DNA from: Pedosphaera sp.
GTDB lineage: Bacteria; Verrucomicrobiota; Verrucomicrobiia; Limisphaerales; UBA9464
NCBI GenBank assembly: GCA_009695205.1
Contig: SIBK01000047.1
Span: 1 to 36,565 of the forward strand
Length of the DNA stretch: 36,565 bases
Direction of reading: 5' to 3'
Shown here: in pieces, positions 25,569 to 33,653 of the stretch
Layout of the letters: each line of letters starts with the position of its first letter
Position numbering within the stretch: position 1 is the first letter of the stretch
Program-made: the position numbers and the translations under genes
Notes under the pieces: model-generated
The model's input: only the letters and a program-made list of their open reading frames with translations
The model's database searches: none
Told to the model about the DNA's origin: nothing

Positions 25569-26657
25569 TTATGGACCGTTAGCAATCCATCCTCCACCGA
25601 GCACCAAATCACCGTCGTAAAGAACACAGGCCTGTCCCGGTGTGACCGCCCGGCCTGGCTCCCGTAGCGTCACGCGGGCAGTGCCATTGGCCGCTGGGAT
25701 AACCCGCGCCGGAGTGCCCGGATGGTTGTAGCGAATCTTGGCGGTGCACTGGATCTCTTCTGGAGGTTGATCCCAGGGGATCCAATTGCAGTTTGCGAGG
25801 GAGAACTCGTCCCGATTCAGCCCGGTTTCATCCCCAACGACGACGCGATTCCCGAGCGCATCCAGTTCGAGCACGTACAGGGGAGTCGGATGCGAAATGC
25901 CCAGCCCCTTCCGCTGCCCCACCGTAAAAAACTCGATCCCGTCGTGTTCGCCAAGCTTGCGTCCCTGGGTATCGACGATATCGCCGCGGTGTCGTTGTAC
26001 GAGCGCGGATTGCTCAAGAAACTTCCCGTAGTCGTTATCCGGGACAAAGCAGATTTCCATGCTCTCCTCCTTTTCTGCGGTGCGCAGGCCGCAGTGACGG
26101 GCAACTTCACGTGTGTCGGATTTCGTGTGGTTGCCGAGGGGAAACAGGGACCGTTTCAACTGCTCCTGACGCAGGCTAAATAGGAAATAACTCTGATCCT
26201 TCCGCGGATCCCGGCCTTTGTGCAGCAGGGTGCGGCCCCCGGGGGTCGTTTCCAGCCGGGCAAAATGGCCTGTGGCAATAAATTCAGCGCCCAGCTGCTG
26301 CGCACGGTCGAGCAGAGTGCCAAACTTGAGGTGTTGATTACACATTACGCACGGATTGGGAGTCCGGCCGGCCTTGTACTCCGCGGCAAAGTATCCGATG
26401 ACCCGTTGCTGAAATTCGGCGGCTTCGTCAACAAGGTAGTAGGGAATGCCCAGAGTATGGCAGACACTCCGGGCGTCCATCACCGCCTGCGGCCCGCAGC
26501 ACTTGTCCTCCGCCCGCGATACACAGTCCTGCGGCCAGAGCTTCAGGGTTACCCCGATCACCTCGTAGCCCTGTTGGATCAATAGCGCCGCTGTGGCCGA
26601 GGAATCCACCCCGCCACTCATGCCCACCAGCACCCGCGTTTTCTGCGAACGATCCAC
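25569..26657 (-). CDS. mnmA: tRNA-specific 2-thiouridylase
   Basis: 362 residues, starting at GTG 26657. MnmA uses ATP and persulfide sulfur to thiolate U34 of tRNA Lys, Glu and Gln. The PP-loop SGGVDSS is at residues 14-20. The catalytic cysteines are the Cys in VMCNQHLKFG (nucleophile) and that in ESMEICFVPD, which pair as in E. coli C102/C199. Other family marks are GRTPNPCVMC, IATGHFARLE, KDQSYFLFSL and FFTVGQRKGLGI. Length fits the family. The stop is followed after 3 bases by the CAP gene start. The 5' region faces the O-antigen ligase-type gene, with about 107 bases between for divergent promoters. Confidence 0.97.
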   Translation of the reverse strand: MDRSQKTRVLVGMSGGVDSSATAALLIQQGYEVIGVTLKLWPQDCVSRAEDKCCGPQAVMDARSVCHTLGIPYYLVDEAAEFQQRVIGYFAAEYKAGRTPNPCVMCNQHLKFGTLLDRAQQLGAEFIATGHFARLETTPGGRTLLHKGRDPRKDQSYFLFSLRQEQLKRSLFPLGNHTKSDTREVARHCGLRTAEKEESMEICFVPDNDYGKFLEQSALVQRHRGDIVDTQGRKLGEHDGIEFFTVGQRKGLGISHPTPLYVLELDALGNRVVVGDETGLNRDEFSLANCNWIPWDQPPEEIQCTAKIRYNHPGTPARVIPAANGTARVTLREPGRAVTPGQACVLYDGDLVLGGGWIANGP

Positions 26658-26764
26658 CCCGGCAACTAAGCGGACGAAACGTATCGTGTCGAGCTCCCGG
26701 GCAACGGCGTCCCTAGAAAAAAGCTGTGCTTTCCGGCTTGTTCCATCGCCCGTCCACCCTTGAA

Positions 26765-28258
26765 ATGTCGCCCATGGATTTCCTCAAGCCAGCTCGAAAG
26801 CGACGTTCATCGGAGAGATATCCCGCGTCGTATGCCTGGCTGGATGAACCCTCCGGTTGGTTGCTGCTGGCCATTACGGTCTTCGCGCCATGGGCCCTCG
26901 CCTGCACGGTGCCGTGGGCAATCTGGACCGTTTGCGCTGGCGGATATGTGCTAGGCATCCTGTGGGTCGCCAAACTGGCCTACGCACGACTCAAAACCTT
27001 CGATTCCACTCAAGCCGGGGACGGAAAGGGATCGCCGTGGCCCATGCGCGTACTGGGCGCATTGGCTGTCTTGCTCCTGGCCTGGAGTATTACCAGCGGG
27101 TTGAACTGGCGTTCTGCCGTCGCATTCGTCGACGGCCGGCCGGAGCTGACTTATCGGGAGGCAGTGGCTTGGTTGCCTCAGAGTTTCGATCGGCCTGCTT
27201 CACAGAAGGGTTTCTGGAGGTATCTGGCACTGGCCTGCATCTTCGGCTCAGCCCGCCATTGGTTCCTCGGAAAATCGCGCCTTGAGCGGTATTCCTCAAA
27301 CAAAGCCCCGGCGATCTCCCGTCTGCCTGCCCGCCTGAGGTTGTGGCTTTGGATCGTCTGCGGCAGCAGCGCAGTCTTGGCGCTGGCGTCGGTGATGCAA
27401 CGAGCCGATGGCACAGACCGTTTGCTCTGGCTCGCACCGATGCGGGAGGGCAGTGAAAAGGATTTTGCGTTCGGTCCGTTCAGTTACCGGGCCAACGCCT
27501 CCCAGTACTTCAACTTGATCTGGCCCCTCTGCTTGGGGTTTTGGTGGGCTGGAAGGAAGGAGGCGGGTGAACGAGGGCCCAACGTGCGGGCGGGCGGCGG
27601 TGCCCACGCCATGTTGATTCCATGTCTCGCCATCACCGTTCTCGCTCCAATCCTCTCTGCCAGCCGAGGGGGTGTCCTCGTACTCGCCGCACTGGCGATC
27701 CCGGCTCTGGCCGTCCTTGCCGTCTCCGGCGGCCGCTCCGGTCGCTGGGCCAGCATCGGGGGCGCTCTCGTGTTTCTCGCGTCCCTCGCCCTCGGATGGA
27801 TCATGGCAGGTGACGTGCTGGCGCAACGGTTCAGCACGCTCTTCACCGACCACAGCAGCGGACGGTCTCAGATCTACATCACCGCGCATCGCATGCTGGA
27901 TGATTTCCGTTGGATGGGCAGCGGGCCTGAAACGTTCTCCACTCTGTTCGGATTCTACCGCCGGTCCCCGGAGGAGGAATGGGCGGGCTACGCACACAAT
28001 GACTATTTGGAATTTCAAATCACTTTCGGAACCATCGGCCTCGCCGCTATGGCGATCCTCCTTGCGTGCGTTCCCTGGCAGGTCTTCTGCGGTTCCGGAA
28101 CTCGTGTCTGGTGGCCCTTCCCGACCTTCATAGGGCTGGGCCTTTTCGGATTGCTAGCCCATGCACGCGTTGATTTTCCCTTCCAAATGTTCATCCTCCA
28201 GCTGTTCTTTGCCCTCGGTTGCGCCGTGCTCACCGTACTGCGGCCCGCACCAAAGTAG
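26765..28258 (+). CDS. O-antigen ligase / Wzy-type membrane protein
   Basis: About 497 residues from the ATG at 26765; ATG 26774 or GTG 26726 are possible. It is a polytopic membrane protein with roughly ten hydrophobic segments (e.g. GWLLLAITVFAPWALACTVP, FLASLALGWIMAGDVLA, LAAMAILLACVPWQVF). The Wzy_C-type signature lies in the C-terminal third: PILSASRGGVLVLAALAIPA, MGSGPETFSTLFGFYRR and YAHNDYLEFQITFGTIGLA, where H-N-D-Y-L-E is the conserved periplasmic-loop motif of O-antigen ligases and polymerases. Function is probably polymerising or ligating a surface glycan at the inner membrane; the exact role cannot be told. It is divergent from mnmA and followed after 83 bases by the SIS protein. 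Confidence 0.88.
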   Translation: MSPMDFLKPARKRRSSERYPASYAWLDEPSGWLLLAITVFAPWALACTVPWAIWTVCAGGYVLGILWVAKLAYARLKTFDSTQAGDGKGSPWPMRVLGALAVLLLAWSITSGLNWRSAVAFVDGRPELTYREAVAWLPQSFDRPASQKGFWRYLALACIFGSARHWFLGKSRLERYSSNKAPAISRLPARLRLWLWIVCGSSAVLALASVMQRADGTDRLLWLAPMREGSEKDFAFGPFSYRANASQYFNLIWPLCLGFWWAGRKEAGERGPNVRAGGGAHAMLIPCLAITVLAPILSASRGGVLVLAALAIPALAVLAVSGGRSGRWASIGGALVFLASLALGWIMAGDVLAQRFSTLFTDHSSGRSQIYITAHRMLDDFRWMGSGPETFSTLFGFYRRSPEEEWAGYAHNDYLEFQITFGTIGLAAMAILLACVPWQVFCGSGTRVWWPFPTFIGLGLFGLLAHARVDFPFQMFILQLFFALGCAVLTVLRPAPK

Positions 28259-28341
28259 GCGCTATCCGTTAACTTCCTCTCCGATCTCACCAATCTCACC
28301 GTCGCGTTTTACCAGCACAGATTGCATACCGTTCCAACCCA

Positions 28342-29076
28342 ATGAGCGCCTACGACCAATTCATAGCCGTGGTCCAGCACCAGCTTAAAAACGTCGAGAC
28401 CACTCAACGGCCCGCCATCGAACAGGCCGCCCACTGGGTCGCAGAGGCTCTCGCACGGGATCGCTTTCTGTGGGCGTTCGGCACCGGCCATTCTCACATG
28501 GTCGCCGAGGAAATTTTCTACCGCGCGGGTGGCCTCGCTCGTGGAGCGCCCATCCTTGAACCGAAATTGATGCTGCATGAGCAGGCGATCGAAGCCACGT
28601 ACCTCGAACGTCGATCGGGATATGCGCGGGAAATACTGGCGCAGCATCCCCTCGCCGCTGGCGATGTGCTCGTGGTGGCTTCCAACAGCGGACGGAATGC
28701 CGTCCCCATCGAAATGGCGCTCGGCGGACAGGCGCTGGGCCTCAAGGTTATCGGGATCACTAATCTCACCCAAAGCCGCCAATGGCCGTCGCGCCATGCC
28801 TCAGGCAAGCGGCTGTTCGAGGTCGTGGACCTCCCGATCGACACGTGCGGCATCGACGGGGACGCAGCCATCACACTCGAGGGTTTCCCCCACCGGGTCG
28901 GTCCTCCTTCGAGTCTCACCGGCCTGATGATCATCAACTTGATGGTCGTGCAGGCGATTGAATACTGTGTTCAAGCGGGCCACCCCCCCGAGGTCTATAT
29001 CAGCAGCAATACTCAGGGAGACGATCACAACAACCGGTTGCTGGAGAAATACCGTACGCATATCCGGCATTTGTAG
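28342..29076 (+). CDS. SIS-domain phosphosugar-binding protein (UPF0309-like)
   Basis: 244 residues, cytoplasmic. The SIS fold is recognised by FLWAFGTGHSHMVAEEIFYR (sugar-phosphate loop), VLVVASNSGRNAVPIEMALG (the S-x-S-G-x phosphate site) and GLKVIGITNL. SIS proteins isomerise or sense phosphosugars (MurQ, GmhA, GlmS). Length and motif spacing fit the UPF0309 group of predicted phosphosugar isomerases/etherases, not GmhA. ATG 28342 is well placed and is preceded by an A-rich/C-rich leader without a clear Shine-Dalgarno. It lies between the O-antigen ligase and zinc-ribbon/scramblase genes on one strand; a role in amino-sugar handling for envelope glycans is inferred. Confidence 0.88.
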   Translation: MSAYDQFIAVVQHQLKNVETTQRPAIEQAAHWVAEALARDRFLWAFGTGHSHMVAEEIFYRAGGLARGAPILEPKLMLHEQAIEATYLERRSGYAREILAQHPLAAGDVLVVASNSGRNAVPIEMALGGQALGLKVIGITNLTQSRQWPSRHASGKRLFEVVDLPIDTCGIDGDAAITLEGFPHRVGPPSSLTGLMIINLMVVQAIEYCVQAGHPPEVYISSNTQGDDHNNRLLEKYRTHIRHL

Positions 29077-29193
29077 CAGCGCCAGCAGGGCCGATCCCCC
29101 CTACCGCACCGCCTCTTACGGCTGGAAAAAGAACTTCCTTCCGGTGACCCTCGGCGTTACCGTCGACGCCCGTCCCTATGGCTCGCAGTCATG

Positions 29194-29208
29194 CTTGCCG
29201 GCGGCAAG
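29194..29208 (+). other. Short hairpin upstream of the zinc-ribbon gene
   Basis: CTTGCC / GGCAAG with a 3-base loop lies 43 bases before the ATG at 29251, followed by GGGTTTC. It might be a weak terminator for the SIS gene or a leader structure; too short to decide. Confidence 0.25.
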
Positions 29209-29250
29209 GGTTTCAAACGTACGGCAATCATCAGACGAAAGAGGTTCCTC

Positions 29251-30141
29251 ATGCCAACAACGGTCACCTGTCAATGCGGCGCCCAATACACCCTCAAAGA
29301 CGAGTTTGCCGGACGGACCGTCCAATGCCCACAATGCCGTCAGCCCATTCAGGTCGGCGGCCCGAACACCGCGGGCTCGTCCATCACGCCAACGGGCGGC
29401 ATTTTTGATCGCGACTAGTTTCTATTCCGGCAAAAGCATTTCTCGATTTCCCAGAAATACTATGTCTGGGACGAACGCGGCCAGCCGCTCCTCTTCGTAG
29501 AACGTCCGGCGCACCTGCTGCGCAACCTAGGGGCGGTCTGCTGCGGCATCGTGGCTGCTCTCATTGTTGGCGGTACCATCGGTGGCCTGACGCAGTTGAT
29601 GCCCGAAAACCTCGGCGAGCTCATCCTTTCGGTCGCCATCCTAACCGGTATCGCCGTGCTGATCATCGTCGCCACCGTCCTCTCGGCCAAACGGCACGTG
29701 AAGTTTTACCGCGATGACACCAAGCGCGAGTTGTTGCTCCAGATTTTTCAGGATAAGAAAGTCGCCATCATTCATGCCACTTATACCGTGGCGGATGCCG
29801 CCGGCGCCGTGCTGGCGAAGTTCGATAAAAATTACCTCCACAACATTTTCCGCAAGCGCTGGTACTGCTCGAACCCGGAAGGCAGTTTGATGTGCATGGC
29901 GAAGGAGGATTCCGCGATCCTGTCGCTGCTACGTCGACTCCTCGGCCCGTTGTTTGGTTTGCTTCGCACCAACTTTATCATTGTGGGTCCCGATGGCGAA
30001 CAGATGCTGGGAGAGTTCAACCGCAAGTTCACGATCCTGGATCGCTACGCTCTCGACATGAAAAGTGATCCGACACACTCGATTGATCGACGGGTGGCGG
30101 TGGCCCTTTGCGTGATGCTGGACACGGGCGAACGCAGGTAA
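29251..30141 (+). pseudogene. Zinc-ribbon/scramblase-like membrane protein gene interrupted by an in-frame amber codon
   Basis: The ATG at 29251 opens a zinc ribbon (TCQCGAQYTLKDEFAG and VQCPQCRQPIQVGG, four Cys as C-x-C and C-x-x-C). A TAG at 29416-29418 stops this frame after GGIFDRD. The same frame then continues without any further stop for 240 codons: RQKHFSISQKYYVWDERGQP, LLRNLGAVCCGIVAALIVGG and GELILSVAILTGIAVLIIVA (two membrane segments), then KNYLHNIFRKRWYCSNPEGS and NFIIVGPDGEQMLGEFNRKF, a LURP-one/scramblase-like beta fold. Without the TAG one 296-residue protein would result. The reading runs straight through with sense on both sides, so the amber codon (perhaps from AAG or CAG) is the sole lesion. 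The rhomboid gene starts 4 bases after the stop. Confidence 0.85.
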
Positions 30142-30145
30142 GCCT

Positions 30146-30829
30146 ATGAACGACGCGCTCCGCGAACGTTCCGAGCCCTCTTCCGACGAGCCAGCGCCAC
30201 GTGTCATAACGCCGGATATGCTGGCACCCGAGTCGCTGCGCCGCGACTTCGAGCGCGGGCTCTCCTACGTCCCCAAGCTCACGCTCCTGTTGATCGCGGC
30301 AAACGTGGTGATGTTCATCGTCCAACTCGGCACCGGCGCGCTGTCGGACCAAGAGTCCATCCTTCGCGCCGGGGCGCTGCACCGCGGGAGCGTGCTGCAG
30401 GGCGAGGTATGGCGCCTGGTCTCCTGCATGTTTCTGCACAACGGCAGGGATCATTTGTTGGGCAATTGCCTCGTGCTCTACGTCGTGGGAATGGCGTGTG
30501 AACACGGCGTGGGTTGGTGCCGGACCGCCGTGGTTTATTTCTTCAGCGGGCTCTCCGGTTCACTGCTTAGCGTCGCAACCAGTCCCGGGCCTTCGGTCGG
30601 CGCCTTCGGCGCGATTTTCGGTCTCACCGGCGGATTGATCATTTTTCTCTATCGCCAGCGCGCGGTGTTTTACGTGCGCGAGAAGCGGATCGGCGCAGTT
30701 CTGGGAGCGTGGGCCGCCTACCAAATCATCGTGGGATTCATGACCCCGTTTGTAGATAACTTCGCGCACATCGGCGGCCTGCTCGGCGGCGCGTTGTGCT
30801 TGTGGCCGATGAAACCGAAAGGCCGATGA
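30146..30829 (+). CDS. Rhomboid-family membrane protein with the catalytic Ser replaced by Phe
   Basis: 227 residues with about six membrane segments. Rhomboid signatures are present: EVWRLVSCMFLHNGRDHLLG (W-R motif, H98, H103, N107) and DNFAHIGGLLGGAL, with H208 being the catalytic His. The nucleophile motif G-x-S-G-A-I-F-G-L reads VGAFGAIFGLTGG: position 154 is Phe (codon TTC at 30605-30607) instead of Ser. A one-base change from TCC explains it. As it stands the protein is probably an inactive, iRhom-like rhomboid that could bind membrane proteins without cutting them. It directly follows the scramblase-like gene (4 bases), so the two are likely coupled. Cytoplasmic N-terminus of about 45 residues is polar and Pro-rich. 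Confidence 0.88.
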   Translation: MNDALRERSEPSSDEPAPRVITPDMLAPESLRRDFERGLSYVPKLTLLLIAANVVMFIVQLGTGALSDQESILRAGALHRGSVLQGEVWRLVSCMFLHNGRDHLLGNCLVLYVVGMACEHGVGWCRTAVVYFFSGLSGSLLSVATSPGPSVGAFGAIFGLTGGLIIFLYRQRAVFYVREKRIGAVLGAWAAYQIIVGFMTPFVDNFAHIGGLLGGALCLWPMKPKGR

Positions 30830-30906
30830 ATTGCGCGGTTTAGGGTTTCGCGGCCACTTCTGTGCTCGCCGTCCGGACCAACGCCGTGTTTCCTCCAGCC
30901 CGATCT

Positions 30907-32328
30907 ATGGCTTCAATCAAGTTTGGCACAGATGGCTGGCGTGCGATCATCGCCGAGGATTTCACCTTTGCGAACCTGGACCGAGTCGCTCAGGCGACCG
31001 CAGATTTTTGGACGGCCAATCCCATTCCCGGTACCACCCGCACCGCAATCGTCGGCTACGACCGGCGTTTCCTGTCGGATCAGTTTGCCGCGCGCGTCGC
31101 TGAAATCCTCGCAGGCAACGGATTCCGGGTCACGCTCACCGATTCGCCCACGCCCACTCCAGCGATATCGCTGGCGGTGAAACAGCAAAAGGCGATTGGG
31201 GGTGTGATGATCACAGCCAGCCACAATCCTCCGGCGTTCAACGGATTCAAGCTCAAGGCCTGGTATGGAGGCTCCGCCGAACCGTCCTTGTGTCAGGGGG
31301 TTGAGGCGCAACTGGACACTACCCCCGTTCAATTCACGCCGCTTGCCGAGGCTCGGAAGTCGGGGAAGGTTTTCGTGAAGAATCTCCGGAAACCGCACAC
31401 CTCAGCGCTCCGCAAACTCGTCGATTTCGACCTGATATCAAAGTCCAGGATCCGCTTCGCCCATGATGCCCTTTTTGGAGTCGGCGCCGGATGCTTCGAC
31501 GATCTTCTCGCGGGCACGACCTGCCGGATCACCACCTTGAATGGGGAGTACAACCCGGGATTCGGCGGAATCAATCCAGAGCCGATCGCCGCCAATTACG
31601 GGAAAAGCGCAGCCTGGTTGAAACGCCATCCTCAGGACATCTGTGTGGTGACGGATGGTGACGCCGATCGTGTGGGGGGGATGCTCGGGGATGGCACGTA
31701 CTTATCGACGCACGTCATCAACTGCCTCCTCTTGCAACACTACGTCCGAAACCGGGGCGAAAAGGGGCGTGTAGTGCGGTCCCTGACGGTGACCGGGATG
31801 GTGGACAAGATATGCTCGCAATTCGGATTGCCCGTGGTCGAGACCGGTGTAGGTTTTAAATATATCACGGCGGAGATGCTGAAGGGAGGGGTGTTGCTGG
31901 GATTTGAGGAAAGTGGGGGCATTGGGTTTCCGGGGCATATCCCCGAGCGCGACGGCATCGCCGCCGGGCTTCTACTCTTGGAAATGCTCGCGGTGGAACA
32001 TAAGCCACTTGGCAAGCTTTTGGCAGCGTTGGAGAAGGATTATGGGCCACATCGTTTTGCGCGGATTGACACCCGGTTCCCGGTTGAGAAGCGAGCAGCT
32101 CTCATGGAATACTGCAAGACGAATGCGCCATCCCGGCTCTTGAAATCTCCGGTCACGGATGTCCAGACCACAGACGGTGTGAAATATACCACTGCGGATG
32201 GATCGTGGCTGATGCTACGCGGCTCGGGAACGGAGCCAATCTTGCGGATCTATGCCGAGGCGGAGTCAGAAAGGAAGGCGCAGGCGCTATTGAAACTGGG
32301 AATGAATCTCATGGCGCAGATCAAATGA
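30907..32328 (+). CDS. Phosphoglucomutase/phosphomannomutase (alpha-D-phosphohexomutase family)
   Basis: 473 residues from ATG 30907; the frame is open from 30862, but this start gives the usual N-terminus (SIKFGTDGWRAIIAEDFTFA). The enzyme interconverts hexose-1-P and hexose-6-P. The active-site serine loop is ITASHNPPAFNGFKLK, the metal loop DGDADRVGG, the sugar-specificity loop LLGFEESGGIG and the phosphate-binding loop RGSGTEPILRIYAEA, so all four domains are complete. GFEESGGIG (two Glu-Ser) resembles phosphoglucomutase-type specificity, but substrate cannot be fixed. It supplies activated sugar for glycan or envelope synthesis, in line with the O-antigen ligase and SIS genes upstream. 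It follows the rhomboid gene by 77 bases. Confidence 0.93.
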   Translation: MASIKFGTDGWRAIIAEDFTFANLDRVAQATADFWTANPIPGTTRTAIVGYDRRFLSDQFAARVAEILAGNGFRVTLTDSPTPTPAISLAVKQQKAIGGVMITASHNPPAFNGFKLKAWYGGSAEPSLCQGVEAQLDTTPVQFTPLAEARKSGKVFVKNLRKPHTSALRKLVDFDLISKSRIRFAHDALFGVGAGCFDDLLAGTTCRITTLNGEYNPGFGGINPEPIAANYGKSAAWLKRHPQDICVVTDGDADRVGGMLGDGTYLSTHVINCLLLQHYVRNRGEKGRVVRSLTVTGMVDKICSQFGLPVVETGVGFKYITAEMLKGGVLLGFEESGGIGFPGHIPERDGIAAGLLLLEMLAVEHKPLGKLLAALEKDYGPHRFARIDTRFPVEKRAALMEYCKTNAPSRLLKSPVTDVQTTDGVKYTTADGSWLMLRGSGTEPILRIYAEAESERKAQALLKLGMNLMAQIK

Positions 32329-32358
32329 CAGGAAATCGGTTCATGGACGTTCGTATCA

Positions 32359-32391
32359 AAATACTCAAGGGGCCTTTCGGTAAGAGTATTT
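32359..32391 (+). terminator. Possible terminator hairpin behind the phosphohexomutase gene
   Basis: AAATACTC and GAGTATTT form an 8-bp stem around a 17-base interior, 30 bases behind the stop at 32328. The interior contains a self-complementary AAGGGGCCTT. The downstream U-run is short (TTT), so this is a tentative call. Confidence 0.4.
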
Positions 32392-32559
32392 CAAGAGGCC
32401 GCTGACGTGCTCGCGGGTTTGGATCTGCCCAGACGAACTACCGATCCGATCTGATCTGCTGCTGCCGGGAAGAGGATCCCCTTGTCTTTACCTGGAAGGT
32501 TCCTCTCTTGTGATCGAAGAGAGTTAACCGAGGCAACGGCCTACGATCAATCCAACCCG

Positions 32560-33210
32560 CTATAACGCCAGTTGGTCTTCGGGCTTAGCCGGGCCGGGAG
32601 TTGCCTTGATGTCGAAGTTCAACACGACGTTGTCGCGGATCAGGTCGTTGGGCATTCCCGGAAAATTGATGTTGAACTCACGCCGGTTGATCGCGAACTC
32701 GGTCTTCAAAGTAACGGCATCCGCCGCAACCTGGACGTCGGCTGGAAACGAAATGCTCTTGGTGACTCCGTGCAGATTGAGATTGCCTGTGACCTTGTGT
32801 TGCGCGCCCTCCGGGACTACGGACGTCACGGTGAAAGTCGTGACCGCGAACTTCTCGACGTCAAAAAAGTCGGGGCTCTTAAGGTGGCCGGAGAGTTTCT
32901 CGTTGTCGGCCCAGGCGGACTTCATGGCGATCTTCAGCTCGGGAGTTCCTGCGAGCTTGCCGTCGGCGATGCGGAAGTTCCCGGCGAAGTTTTTAAAGCC
33001 GCCCTTGTGACTGCCGGTTACCTTCGATCCGGTGAAGCCAATCGTCGATCCCGCGCGAATCGCGTATTCCTTGCCGGTCGTCGGCGAACTTGGCGCGGTG
33101 GCCTGCGGGTCATTGGCGGCGGATTTGTGAACTTGCTTTGAAGGGTCACCACAACCAACGAGGAGGGCGACAACCAAGGTGGCGAGAAAGGAGAGGCGGA
33201 TTTGTTTCAT
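32560..33210 (-). CDS. YceI-family lipoprotein
   Basis: 216 residues. MKQIRLSFLATLVVALLVGC is a lipoprotein signal (lipobox LVGC), followed by a linker of about 25 residues rich in Ser/Pro/Ala. The YceI domain covers about 45-205: AIRAGSTIGFTGSKVTGSHK, FKNFAGNFRIADGKL, KSPDFFDVEKFAVTTFTVTS, VTGNLNLHGVTKSISFPADV and RREFNINFPGMPNDLIRDNV, all standard YceI strand motifs. YceI forms a lipocalin-like barrel that binds polyprenoid lipids; members are periplasmic. It stands alone between opposing genes, with its promoter in 33211-33653. Confidence 0.92.
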   Translation of the reverse strand: MKQIRLSFLATLVVALLVGCGDPSKQVHKSAANDPQATAPSSPTTGKEYAIRAGSTIGFTGSKVTGSHKGGFKNFAGNFRIADGKLAGTPELKIAMKSAWADNEKLSGHLKSPDFFDVEKFAVTTFTVTSVVPEGAQHKVTGNLNLHGVTKSISFPADVQVAADAVTLKTEFAINRREFNINFPGMPNDLIRDNVVLNFDIKATPGPAKPEDQLAL

Positions 33211-33653
33211 GAGCGCAAAAGACGGCGAAGAATCACGATTTCCTAGGGGATAACAGAAGAGGAAGCAAGGCGGGAAGGCGGAGTGAGTCGTGCAGTCCGG
33301 CCAAATCAGGTGCGGCTGTGCTGCGGCGCGCCACCTTCCAACGCGGTTCTATCCCGGAGCCGTCTCAAAATACTCATGCGGCCTGTGGGTGGCGAATTAG
33401 AATTCAAGCAGCGATTGGCACCTCCGGGCCTCGCGAGTTGGGCCGTCTGCTCACCAACCGAAGGAGGATACGTAGGCTGCGTTGCATTTTCTTAGCCTGC
33501 GAAAGAGTCGTGCCCCTCGACAAGCCGGCGGATATGCCTTTCAACACCCCGGTTTATGAATTCGCCACCCACAGGTTCACGCGTTGGTCTCTGGCAAACA
33601 GCGCCACTTTTGCCTTTGCCGCAGTACCGCTTTGTTTGAACCTCGCCACCCTC
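33211..33653. other. Promoter-bearing intergenic region without a supported gene
   Basis: 443 bases between the divergent YceI and beta-propeller genes. A plus-strand frame is open from 33318 into the propeller gene, but its translation (Arg-rich, no domain) precedes the real signal peptide at 33654, so it is not coding in my view. A GAAGGAGGATAC stretch near 33460 looks like a ribosome-binding site, but it leads only to a short open stretch. The segment CTCAAAATACTCATGCGGCC near 33363 resembles the hairpin-containing stretch at 32355, perhaps a dispersed intergenic repeat. Confidence 0.4.

Noticed and set aside
33318-33653. N-terminal extension of the PQQ-type propeller frame
   Set aside because: It is Arg-rich without domain character, and the signal peptide begins at 33654.
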